DNA of 64,000 bases, from assembly GCA_947579665.1 (NCBI GenBank), contig OX388346.1, positions 91,700,615 to 91,764,614 of the forward strand. The letters are read 5' to 3'. Below, in pieces: positions 23,291-34,330 of the stretch (position 1 is the stretch's first letter; each line of letters begins with the position of its first letter). The notes under the pieces were generated by a model that worked only from the letters and a program-made list of their open reading frames with translations, made no database searches and was not told the DNA's origin. Position numbers and translations under genes: made by a program. The DNA is from Sympetrum striolatum. Lineage: Eukaryota > Arthropoda > Insecta > Odonata > Libellulidae.

Positions 23291-25520
23291 TAAAACTAAA
23301 ACTGTAATATAAATGCTTTAGATTATTCGTTGGGCCTGGACAATTATATAACCCATATATTATGCACAAATGAAGTAAAATTAGAATAGGCAAATCAATA
23401 GTAAATTCAATTTCGTAAATTTAAATCAGTTTGTTTGTAAATCGTATATTTTTACGCAAATTTATCTTTTTAAACTGTGTTTTAAACATGCTAATCCATC
23501 AGAACGTGTTTCCAAGTCAGAAGATGGATTTTATTTTTAAAATATGTGATCGGAAGAATGCGCTGGTTTACAATGAGTCCATCAACTGATTTTCACCACA
23601 GAAATATTTGATTACTGTAAACTGAACTACGTAATTTCCTTCGAGTCGGCCCACCATCGAGATTATGCGGATCCCAGTTAATACGGATGGCGCCCCCGAA
23701 TAATCGGGACTGAACTGAAATATCGATTAAAAACCCGGAGAAGACCTCGAAGTCCATCCGAATGAAAATAGTTAAAAGGGAAATGCTTGTCTTGCGTGAA
23801 CCTCGAACCCGTTAGGATATATACAGGATTTTAAAATGACAGAAAGATTTATAAACTTTTCCTTTTGTGAACAAGGTGTTTAAAAATCAAGGTTGTGTTC
23901 CTGCTAAATATACAAACCTAATGCGTTTTCAGGGACAGTTCTTTAGACAAAGCGCCACAAATGGTACTCCTGCAGAAACCATCTACTCTTCATAGTTCTT
24001 TAAATAAGATTTTTTTCCCTTTGAATGTATAAATTTAATTCAAATTAACAATAATCCTTCATTTTATTGCAAGTATCAGATCTTAGGAGTCTATGTCTTA
24101 TATGACCTCTCCTCATTTACATCCCTAATCCCTTACAGAAAGACTGACATAAAAAAAAATCGCATCCTTTCTATTTTATTATCACATTTTCTATTCTCCT
24201 AATATTCCCAATCCTCCACGCCTCACTGTAACGATTTTTCCTCACCGATAAGATACTGTTATGATTACATGAATATTTCGAAACATGCTCTTTTTGATTA
24301 ACGTATTTTCGCGAATCTTATTTTAAAATCTGTTCCAATTGTCGCTTATTATTAATTGTGGCGCAGAAGCGCATATATGCAAGGGGTTTGCTTCAATTTC
24401 TGCCGGGTAAAACTTATTTATTTCCTTTTAATAATCCGAAAAAGATCGTGTGTAATTCCGTCATTACTTAAATTCCGTGAAAGAAACAAAGGGTGGAAGG
24501 AGTTTGAAGTGCTCCTTTTTGAGATTTAACTGAACGAATTTCATTTAGCCTTTTCTCGTAGCATTCATAAAAAATTGAATAGCCGGCGCATTTCTTTCTC
24601 GAGTTCTATACGTAAAGGGCACTTATTTTGCTCTGCCTTCGGTAAAAGTCTCTTTACGTCAACTCTTTCTCGTTTCCTTTGTTAACTTTTCCGTAAAGTG
24701 GCAAAAGTTGTATTTCTCCTTTCAGAAGACTACTCTATTATACCCTTTCTTGAGGTATAAGTCGCAGTTTTTCCGATTCTTCGAATTATTTCGCCACATA
24801 TTGATGCTTTTGAATTCCTTAGAAACTTTCTTCGCTGTAGACGTTCTTTATACCCCATTGCTATTCTGGGAGAGTTATCTTTTGTTAATCGGCATCTACG
24901 TGCGTTCTCTTTTATAGAATTATTGTGGTCCGGGTTGCGGGTTCCAAGGGAATTATCATAATCTATAAAGAAACGAGTTTTCTATAATGAAAGCGAGTCT
25001 ACTAGAAGGAGGAGTACGATCTTGCGATAAAATTTACCCACGATGATATCTCTTTTCAAAAACTTGTTACCGTATTGTATTAATTACAGTCTTATCGCGA
25101 TGGAATCTGGAAAAGTTTCTCCTTTTGCCGGTAGAAACATGTTTTCGCTCCGGTTAATTGAAAACGCCAAATTTTTATTCGGTTAGAGCCGTTATCAAAC
25201 CGGTTAATTTGATTTTTTTCGTTCCGAGTATTAAGTTTGGGAACCTTCACAAAGTTATTTTTACATGAAGCTTCTATAAATTTAAAAATGACAAAATGAA
25301 AATTCGTGATATTTATTTCACTAAACCGAAAATCGGGTTTGGTTTCGATTCAGCTTTAAAAAGGTGATTTTTTGGTTCGCGACAGAATCGGCTTCCGGAA
25401 GAAATGACGGAATTTCCGCAATCGGCTGTTCGATTTGTTTCTTTAGTTTCTTAGAATTTCTTAGGTTTTTTACATCCACAATTTCTTCTCAAATCTTTTT
25501 CATACTATCTCTTTAAATTA
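23291..25520. other. AT-rich non-coding stretch
   Basis: No feature was recognised. Short frames only. Confidence 0.4.
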
Positions 25521-25529
25521 ATTATTTAT

Positions 25530-25624
25530 GTATTGTATGACGATGGGTTAGATGGAAGAGGAGACTTTTAGTCTCAATCTCGCCCGAATAAAGCCGTTTT
25601 ATTATTATTATTATTATTATTATT
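25530..25624 (+). mobile_element. retroposon 3' tail ending in (TTA)n
   Basis: A GC-richer segment with a small internal inverted repeat (GAGACTTTTAGTCTC) reads into ctcgcccgaataaagccg and then a (TTA)n run at 25599-25624. An AATAAA followed by a simple-repeat tail is the usual 3' end of a LINE or a LINE-dependent SINE. The 5' part and a target duplication were not found, so the family is unassigned. Confidence 0.45.
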
Positions 25625-26310
25625 TGTTCCGATTGTATGGTTAAAAATGCGTTATTAATAAGTCGTTACGGAGAAATTGGTCAAACATCGCCGGGATCAA
25701 TGAACTCGGCAAGCCTTGAATCGAGGTGAGTTCGTGAAGAATTGTTCGGTGCAACAAGTGATTGTGTATGTAGCTGCGATATTTTGTCGTGCTGGGATCC
25801 TTTAAATTTTTGATCCCTTTAGTGGCATTTTATCTTTGTGTCGGAGACTGTCGAATTCTTTGACGGCATTCTATGATACCCTGTGATACGAATCACGGCT
25901 ATTCTTCTTTGTGTTTTATATATTTGGCACAATATCTTATTTTCTAGAATTTCGCGGAATATTCTACGATTCATTTCCAACCAGTGTTCTTTCAGTGTTA
26001 TCCATGAATAGGATAAAGATATACCTTGTGATATCGGCCAGCAACATATTCCTTAAACGTAAACGAAATATATACATATACGTAGTATCGAGTATTTGTT
26101 CTCAATGGGAGTTCGTTATTAAAGAATTTAAATATTTTGCTACCCGTTTGGTTTTTCTTCTTTTTGATTAAAATTTTAATGGAAAGGAACGGACTTTTTG
26201 TTGATTGTTACGCGGAGTTGGAGTTACTATTTTAATCGGCCTTTAAATCAGACGAACGTTTACACTGAATTCATGAATAGTTAATGGCGCAGTATAATTT
26301 TTCAGACTAT

Positions 26311-26341
26311 TTTTGCCAACCAGCGTTGATGGTTGGCAAAA
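26311..26341. repeat. perfect 12-bp stem-loop
   Basis: TTTTGCCAACCA and its exact complement TGGTTGGCAAAA flank a 7-base loop. The stem is short for a microRNA precursor. No flanking target duplication was noted. Confidence 0.7.
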
Positions 26342-26385
26342 TGACTTGTATACGAAAAATTAAGTTCTTTACGGTTTAAGATTGC

Positions 26386-26560
26386 CAGAATACATCTACA
26401 TTAATATCCTACAAGCCGTCTTTTGGCGTGTGGCAGGGGGTGTAAGCACCAGTTAAATTTATACTACTTCCTTATTCGGTTATTGTCGCGTATCGTTCGT
26501 GGAAAGAATGGATTTTTACTATCGAGGTTTTGGAAAAAATGCCGTACACGAAAAGCTTTC
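26386..26560 (-). mobile_element. LINE (CR1/L2-like) 3' end fragment
   Basis: Read on the minus strand, this contains a remnant of the C-terminal coding end (SFPRTIRD-like), then the 3' UTR signature ccccctgccacacgcc followed by a gcggcttg-like block and an ATGTAGATGT-type tail. The same signature follows the LINE reverse-transcriptase remnant at 28564-29025, which ties the fragments together. It is 5'-truncated and non-functional. Confidence 0.65.
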
Positions 26561-26689
26561 TTATGGCGCACTGGGGGAATCTTCAAAGGAAAATAGTAAA
26601 CACACCTCTCCGGCGATGTCTTAATTAAGCGTGTAAATATTTTAGGATGGTCATCACAATGGTTTCTGTTATTTCAGTTAGCTACAGTT

Positions 26690-27060
26690 CACGTTTTGCA
26701 GACGTCTGTTGGCTCGTCGCGTGTTAAGCGACGCGGCCCTTCGCACGGAACAGCAAAAAATACGGTTGTTTCCGGAAATGGGCGTCGGGTGTGCATCGGC
26801 GATCTATCGATAGATCTCACTTTTCTTGGGGTGCGCGCGCCGTCCGAAAGGGCGGTGTTTACCGCGGCTGACCGCTGCCTTGACCTGCCGCAACGTTTTC
26901 CGAAATGATTACTCGCCCACGCGTCCCGTGAGACGAGCGCCCACGAACATCATCCTCCCCTCAACCAGAGGATGCGACCCCCTACAGGGTCGCTACATCC
27001 TCCCCGAATTCCGCCCTCGAAGCCCGTTTCCGGGGATACGGACGCATGTGGCGCTAGAAT
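26690..27060 (+). promoter_or_regulatory. CpG-rich island with TATCGATA palindrome
   Basis: A CpG-rich block with a perfect 16-bp palindrome GATCTATCGATAGATC (26801-26816). Its core TATCGATA is the DRE/BEAF-type motif known from insect housekeeping promoters and domain borders. A stem-loop lies at 26968-27002. Open frames of 70 and 134 codons overlap here without recognisable domains. Promoter or insulator function is inference. Confidence 0.3.
26968..27002. repeat. stem-loop within CpG-rich island
   Basis: GAGGATGCGACCC at 26968-26980 pairs with GGGTCGCTACATCCTC at 26987-27002 through 13 base pairs, with a 3-base bulge on the right arm and a 6-base loop. Confidence 0.6.
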
Positions 27061-28560
27061 GGGCATTTTGGTCTATTTTGAACTTGCGAAGTCTTCTAGG
27101 CCGGAAGGTACTTAGACCATTCTTTTATTTTGATAGAAAGAGGGGCCGATTCAAACGGATGCAAGTGGTCGACCTCAGCGGCGGTCTGAGATATATTTCC
27201 TTAAACTTGATGGCGTTAAACAATGTTTGAAAGTGAGCATCTATGTGTAAAATTTCGTTAAATGCATTTGTAAAACAATATTAAGTTGTTTATATTATAA
27301 AATGCACATTAAGAGCGAAATATGTATTCTCTTACCTTCTTGGAGGCTCAATTTGGGTCTGGACCTGATTCGAAGTGATGAAAGAAAGAATAGTCGAGAG
27401 AAAGCTCAAGAACAAGGGAAAGGAATATTTTTCTTCCGAAGGTCGCTTTCGCCATATTTCTCCCATATAAGCCTTTTACTCCTATGAAACTAAAATTATT
27501 TTTACTATATGAAAATTTTTTTTGTTCTCAATGCTTGCTATGGGTTTAGACTTAAGACTTATTTTGAAATGATAGCAAAGAAATAAAACATTTATACTAA
27601 ACATTTATTTAGAATTGTTTTGAATAGCAAGTTATCAGTACAGTTCTTACAGTGACCAAAATTGATTTTGCATTTTTTCATGTACTGTGAACGGCTTAGC
27701 TGATTATATCGAAAAACATTGAAAATTTTCGAGTAGTAAAGTTGACGAAGATATTTCGGCGTTTGCGTTGCCAAGGAGCCTTCTTCGATAAATTTGTAAA
27801 TAATAATAATAATTTAATCACTAGGGTCCATATACATAGCCATTGATGTTGGTGAAAACTTTTAAGCGCTATATTTATTGCAGTTTGGGTCTCCCATTAA
27901 TAACAGTGTAAAATGTCATCTGAGATTTCTTTTGATCAACTTTCATTTTGAGCTCTTAATTGTAACCTTGGCGAATTGCTTATTTGCAAACTCAGCGTGG
28001 GGCCTTCGCCCCCTGCTCTGACAATGCCCTACTCTACCCTCCATAAATTCCATTTTTTATAACAGGAATAGAATTGATATATATTTTCCCTCACATCATT
28101 TCACTCACTCCTACAACAAAGAAAGCCACTTCATGTGTCATCTTTTACTCTCTCATTCTAACGTTTTATGCGAAAGTTGCAATTCCCAAAGAGAAGGAGT
28201 GAAACTTTTAACATAGGAAAACTCGCTCACTCACTATTTTAAATCTTATATCTCTTTATCGTTTCATTAACTGTAAGTATAGTAATTGGCATTTCACGTT
28301 ATTTTCACGGACATATTTTCAATTTACAGCACGGAATTCACAAATGGCAGAAGGATCCATGCTACGTAAATCTTTCATTTCCTTGCTTTTAACACAAAAA
28401 TAGAAAATTATTACGGTATACAAAACTTATATTTTCATTCCTCGCCTTTCATATTCATTCGATATGCTCTCTGTAATATTGCTAGTCAAAGACCCCTAAT
28501 AATAATATTATATGAACTTTAATAATAATAATATAACAATTTAATAAACTGAAAAAGTTC
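27061..28560. other. AT-rich non-coding stretch
   Basis: No gene was recognised. Short AAT-rich simple runs occur at 27800-27815 and 28495-28545, the latter just before a LINE fragment. Confidence 0.4.
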
Positions 28561-28563
28561 GCG

Positions 28564-29025
28564 AGCGATGTTACTTAGCGTTAGTTAGGCCTCACCTTGA
28601 GTATGCATGTAGTGTATGGGACCCCGCCGAAAAAATGTCATATTCGGGATATAGAAAAAGTACAGCGAAAGGCGGTACGATTTGTAAAGAATTGCTGCGA
28701 TAAAACAGCGAGTGTCACTCAGATGTTACAGGAAGCGGGATGGGAATCATTAGAAGATAGAAGAAAAATTCAACGGATAAATTTATTAAACAAGTTCAGA
28801 GAAATTAGGTTCTCAGATGATGTAACCGATATAATGTTATATGGGCCGTTTTGATACTGCCCGAAAGATTAGGGAAATAGATGCTAGAACGATTTGTTTC
28901 AAAAACTCCTTTTTTTCCGCGAAGTGTACGCGAAAGCAACCGTTTGGGAAAATAGAGTCAAGGTGCTTGAACCCCCTGCCACACGCCGAAAGGCGGCTTG
29001 CAGGGTTCTTACATAGACATTTAAT
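28564..29025 (+). mobile_element. LINE (CR1/L2-like) 3' end with broken reverse-transcriptase C-terminus
   Basis: The sequence encodes the conserved tail of a non-LTR reverse transcriptase. LVRPHLEYACSVWDP is read from 28581 in one frame, then after a single-base shift IEKVQRKAVRFVKN, SVTQMLQEAGWESLEDRR and onward in the next frame to a stop at about 28852. The tail (RKIREIDART, KNSFF) follows in a third frame. The 3' UTR signature with ccccctgccacacgcc and ggcggcttgcaggg ends the copy near 29025. Most of the element, including the catalytic FADD region, is missing. The frameshifts show it is dead. Confidence 0.85.
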
Positions 29026-29689
29026 AATAATAGCTACTTTCAGTTCATTAGTATGGCTTCAATCAAATGTGAAGCAGCGGTTTTTCGTAATCATTAGTGC
29101 AATCTTCGTTGTGTTTTTAATTCCGTACTTGCGTTCGCAGGCTTCAATTCCGAGATCACTCATTCTCCTACTACGACTTAACCACGTCTTAGCGTCGGTA
29201 TTTCCACTACTATTGTTTTTCCACTGCTGTGCTCTTTTTTCAGCCAACTTTGTCTTTCATTTTAATGTCAAACTTCGTCTTCTTTCGGCATATTTTATTT
29301 TGCTTTATTTTCATCCGTCTCTCGGAAATACAAGCGTGAACAGGAAAAGTCTAAATTAAGAATTGATGAGCTTATTCATATATACGGACGAAGTCAGTTT
29401 TTGTTTGGAATTAAAGATGAAAGGTTTAAGTGGGTGATTTCATGATAAGCCTTAGTAAGCAGTAACTTTATTTCCTGGATTCTGACCGATTTTGTTAGAG
29501 TGGTGAATAGATAAACTAAACTTCGCTTTTTTGACATACTGTTATTGATATATTATGAATCTCGTGGGAGGTTTTATTCGTGCTAATTTATTTTGCGTGG
29601 AATTCTTAATTAGTACGAGTAAAATGTAGCTTGCATACTGCAAGCAGATCGACAACTCAAATTTATTGTCGGCATCCTATCAGGACGGT
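29026..29689. other. non-coding stretch
   Basis: AT-rich DNA between the LINE fragment and the tandem array. Nothing was recognised. Confidence 0.4.
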
Positions 29690-30660
29690 CTTCAAAAGAA
29701 AAAAAAATTGAAAATATCTTAATAATTTTCTACAATTTTATCTCCTGGCATCGAACCCGGGTCTTCCAGGTGAACTTACTATGCAGCAAAACAGAAGATC
29801 ACCCTCTATAACTATGTGTGAAAATTCAAACAGAAATATTTGCTAAAACTGCCTCAAAAGACGTTTTACTTTTCACAAATGTAAATGGCTCTCTGAATTC
29901 GAACCAAGGACTATCTAGGAAATCTAAAACATATTTTGAAATGTATCTATGATCTCTATCCATATGCCAAATTCCAAGTTTCTATATCATTGGGAAAGGG
30001 TTCAAAATAATTATTGAAAATAGGATCAGTTACTGATTGTTGAGACGCCTGGTGTCGAACCCAGGACACATTGGTAGCTGAGCATGCACAGTTTGATTTG
30101 CAAGGACTTGATCTTATATTATGCAAAGTTTGAAGTCGATATCTTGCCGGGAAGTACCTAAAACCTTTTTCTGTTATCTCCATAAGAAATGCATTGAGGA
30201 ATGTAAATGGCCCTCTGGGATCGAACCAAGGACCATCAGCGAATATGTAAAATTTGATTACGAAATATATTTATGATCTCAAACTACATGCCAAATTTCA
30301 AGTTTCCATGCCATCGGGAAAGGGTCGAAAAAAATCTTAAAAATCGCCACAATGCATTTTAAACGGCCGATTTTTGCCTTGACCTAGCATCGAACCCAGG
30401 TTATTTTCTGTAAAACTCATTTATGTTTTCGATAGATCATGACCATATATAAAGGCTCCTAGAGTTTCGATTCTCTACCTATCCGGGAAGTATTTTTTAA
30501 AAATTCCCGAAAATCTAAGCAATGCATTTAAACGGGAAAAATCGGGACTTCGGGGCCCTCTGGAATCGAACCCATGACACTGAGGATCAAAATCACAATT
30601 TTTCTGGCGGTTAATTGTTATGGCAAATACGCAGTAAAAATTTGAACTCAATCACGCTTG
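29690..30660. repeat. degenerate tandem array with alternating monomers and B-box-like motifs
   Basis: Six TCGAACC motifs recur at 29751, 29899, 30055, 30221, 30390 and 30566, spaced 148-176 bp. Between them two monomer types alternate. One carries tgccaaattycaagtttc and gggaaagggt (around 29948-30002 and again 30271-30326); the other carries ccgggaagta (around 30151 and 30483). The pattern is thus a two-monomer higher-order unit of about 325 bp. On the minus strand the motif reads GGTTCGA, and two copies (GGTTCGATCCC and GGTTCGATTCC) fit the Pol III B box fully. No A boxes are evident. Confidence 0.7.
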
Positions 30661-31900
30661 TGGTTTAGGCTGTGAATTTGTATCCTATCTATCTATATAC
30701 CTATCTATATATATGAATGAATCCGGAGAAGCATCTATATATAATAGATATCGTTGTATCGTATCCTAATTTTTCTCTAATAAAATTATTAATATTTTCA
30801 ATTTTAATTTTTCCTCTCCATCTTATTGAGTATGGTCGGAACACTAGCTGATAAAATAGTGAATGACTAAGTTTGCATTCTAGGATGGGGTTGCAATGCA
30901 AGATAGAAAGAACTTGGAAGATGTCCAAGAATAGGGTGGTTGGGTAGGGTAAGGGGAGAAGATACATATGGACGGAAGGAAGGCTAGTGAAGGAATTCGG
31001 AAGGAATGGCTCTTCCGTTAACATGGAGCTATTGGAAGATTAAGTTTTTTATGCTTTTCCATCGAGATCAACATTTTTGTTGGAGGGAAAAATTCGAAAT
31101 TGATTTCTCAACGAAAACTCTAAATCTGCTGTGTTTTCGGCTCCTCTATAGGTTTTGTGAATACAAAAGTCCTTTTCGAGACTATGGCAGTATTAAGTGA
31201 TTAGATTACTACTTATACTTGTTTATACACATGTTGGTATATCCATATTGTTAATCTTGTCGGGGTAAATTCGGCTTAGTTCGTTGATTACGTCTTTTAC
31301 ATCGAAGAACGATAAAGTAGTCATCAAGAAGTTCCTTAGTTTTTGATGAATAGGCTAAAGGGTAGAAGGGGTTTTTCTTTCCGTGTTGTATGACTTAAAT
31401 GCCGCTTATTGTCTTTAACCATCACCTAGTTCTTCTCTCCATCTGCTGTATTACGGTACTTAGTTAATCTCTTACATTCAGTCGAACGTTTTTTTTGAGT
31501 TAGGAAATTGAAAATATTAGCGCAATATATTTCAACTCTCTCACTCTTAGAATTAGTGAACACGTTCTTCTTAGGAGAGCTCTGTATTTCTTAAACGTTC
31601 GTTCTACTGATGCTCTGCTAAATATCACGGTTCTGCATAATGGAGATGCTCGACGTTCAGACGATGTAACTTTCTTTCTTTGTTTCAGAGCTACAGAATT
31701 CCCGTGATTTATTTATCAACTATTATAGCCATCATAATAATGCATTTTGGATAATTTAATATAGTTTTAGACCACGCAAACTCTCTTTCTTAGCTTTATC
31801 CTGAATTTCGCGACTGACTTTTAATGCGTGAATCAAAAAATGCACCGAAAGCTACTTCGTCTTTTCGCAGAGAAAATCGATAAGCGCTACGAAGATTCAG
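30661..31900. other. non-coding stretch with CTAT/TA simple repeat
   Basis: A degenerate tatc/tata simple repeat lies at 30681-30718. The rest is AT-rich. A 107-codon minus-strand frame at 30701-31024 overlaps the simple repeat and is not credible. Confidence 0.45.
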
Positions 31901-31901
31901 A

Positions 31902-32310
31902 TGTATGCTCCGCGAGCCGCCAGTGGCGTATGGCAGGGAGTGTAGTGACACCAACATCCATTGCTTAATCTTCCTTATCAGCTTATCTAGTAGACCGCCG
32001 AAAGAAAGACCAGAAGTAACTATTTGTTATAGCAATTACTTCCTCAAAATTTGCTGATACCTTTTGGAGATCACGTTCTATACTTTCTGGGTCTAAAATT
32101 TTATTTACTTCGTCTAAAAGTTCTAAATGGACGAATTTTTGAAATATGTTCCGTCGATTATCAAAACTTCTAACCTGGAGCGAATATCGAGTACTTCTAT
32201 CATAGCCCTAACGCTATTGTCGAACCTGATATCTTCTATAACGACACGAGCTGCTCTACGTTTCACCATCTCTAAATCTGAGATTAAACCTACTTAAACA
32301 CGGTATATGT
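31902..32310 (-). mobile_element. LINE (CR1/L2-like) 3' end fragment
   Basis: The minus strand matches the LINE copy at 40138-40640: an aggtttaatctcagatttag segment, then a remnant of the RRAAR motif region, a degraded continuation of the coding tail with stops, and the 3' UTR block with the catacgcc and ggcggctcgc signatures at 31902-31960. Many substitutions and frame breaks show it is an old copy. It belongs to the same family as the 40.2-kb copy, in the opposite orientation. Confidence 0.75.
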
Positions 32311-33649
32311 ATCTTGGCTTAGAATGGGAATCATTGGGAAAATGAAGCTACGAACTTAAACGAGTTACGAGTTAAATCGTGCACAAAAAATTCGGAGGTA
32401 AGACGTTCTCAAAAGACAAAAAGAGTCGTACACTTCGAAAGTGAAGCCTTCCTCGGGTAAAACATGATTGTAACTGACCGGAGTAAAAGGTTGCATATAC
32501 ACATCAAAATCTGGATAGTAGGATGCATAATTATTTGTCCTACGCACTTTCCATAATATTTCTTCTATAATACAGATTCTACATGGATCACATTCATTCT
32601 TTTCGTAAGGATCTCCAGATGGTAACCAATACCGTAGTTTTACATTTAATTCAAACATCCGCCATATTTTTTTGTGTTTTCCAGAACCGTACGCAACTCA
32701 AGCAAGGTCCGAGAAGTTTAGCCCTAGTGGTTGGGATCGTTCGCTAGCTGTGCTGGTTGGGGGAGGATGGGGCTCAGCATAATCGATCCGGAGCACCATG
32801 TTACGCGTAGACATTAACATGCTAACTCGGCGCGTTGGCGCTATATGTTTATCAAGGGAGACAACAATACGAAGCACCGCTTATTCTCAGCGGGATGCGT
32901 ACCTATTCTCATTAGGCGTACGTCATACGAGAGGTGACAGGGATCTCCCTGTTGTAGACGCACTGTGGTTTACTGTCACTCGCACGATCTACGGACAGCT
33001 CATATCGATCTCTAGGAAGCAGTCGTAGTCATGCCTTCTCTAGGAAATGGGATTTGCTGCAAGGCTGACATTTGATCGAAATCAGGAATGCTGTGGAGGC
33101 TCTTTCATTCCATGCGGTTCTGAAGAGACCTCGCATTTTTAATTTTTACGCCCAAGTTTTATTTGTAGGAACGAGGAGATTACGTAAGCATCTCAAACAG
33201 ATCATCGTTTTAATTAATTAACCCTTTTCTTTCGCTTCTCTTGCCTTAGTGTGGTTCCTAGTAATCCCTTTGATTATATCAAGTTCCCTAGTTTTATGAT
33301 TTAGCAGCAGTTCGACCATTCTATTCACAATAAATGGGATTGTTTACTTTTGATATTGGTTTCTAAGTGATATGAGTAAGGTATTTTAGCGAGAAAGAAA
33401 TTGCGGCAGAAAAAGTAAAATTCTCTTAATAATCATGAATGTTTTAGATCCTAACCTTTCAAAGAAGATGATTATCCCGCTCTATACTTTAATTTATAAT
33501 CCATGACTCAACGCTCCAAATGGTCGAAAAAAGGATTTACTTCGTCGTCCGTACAATCTCTGTAAGTATTTGTTGTAGTTTACATTGTACTACAAAGAAA
33601 ATGCTGTCCCGTGTTGTACTCTTGTAAGGATCGTGTTACATTTCCTCAA
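32311..33649. other. non-coding stretch, two unassigned blocks
   Basis: A 97-codon minus-strand frame (32365-32658) lies directly beyond the LINE fragment, on the same strand; its peptide is not recognised. A GC-richer block at 32690-33040 contains a perfect ACAGGGATCTCCCTGT palindrome but no identifiable element. The rest is AT-rich. Confidence 0.35.
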
Positions 33650-34330
33650 ATGAAAGCTCGAAGTGGCCGTCTCTGTTTTGGCAGAATCGCCTCCGAAGGC
33701 TGTTTATTTACCAATGCTCCGTAGAGCGCCGTCGTAAAAGCGGCGAAAATGTCGTCAAAAAAGCGTAAATGCTTCGGTTTCTTAAACATTTCCGCAACTT
33801 CCTCACGCCTGCGCCGCACAGGATTGGGCGGGAAACCTTAAGAATGAGCGAAGGTCACAAAGAAGATGGCGGCATCACCCGGCGACACCAAGATCGATGC
33901 CACGGCTGAGTCATCAGAGAGCGTGTGTTGGGGGGGGAGTGGTCTTGCGGGGGGGGAGAAGGGGGCGATGCAAGTACACACCGTGAATGGGATAAAGTTA
34001 GTAATGCCGCCGAAAGATGTCGCTCGAATAAACGTGGAAGGCTCCTTATTTGCGTTTGCACCAAGTGCACCACTGGATCCCCTTTCCCCGGGCGCTGTTG
34101 CCGTTTTTCTCGGTGACTCAGAGACCCGAGGGGGCGGGGGATTCCCCGGGGCCCGGGGCCCCCGAGACGGAAGGATTGACCCCCTCTCCGAGTGGAAATT
34201 AAACGTGTGGCGCGATTAATGCTGCCGAAGACGCTCCAAGAGTGGGAATCGCGCGGATGTCGAATGATTGGATCCTTTGGGGTCCGGGGTTCGAATCCCG
34301 CATCAAGAGCTCGTTTGCGCTCGGCGTTTC
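33650..34330 (+). promoter_or_regulatory. CpG-rich island with AAGATGGCGGC start, candidate promoter and first exon
   Basis: A CpG-rich block with an E2F-like TTGGGCGGGAAA (33824-33835) and AAGATGGCGGC (33863-33873), the YY1-type element often placed at the start codon of housekeeping-type genes. Its ATG at 33866 opens a 117-codon frame whose first residues (MAASPGDTKIDATAESSESV) look like an ordinary coding start. The frame then enters G-rich low complexity and possible donors, for example CAA|GTACAC at 33974, are weak. It may be an alternative Tet start or a separate gene; neither is proven. G-runs at 33929-33966 could form a quadruplex. Confidence 0.4.

Noticed and set aside
34280..34310. 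B-box-like ggttcgaatcccgc near the 34-kb island
   Set aside because: No A box or cloverleaf lies at the right distance; it is probably chance or a very short SINE relic.
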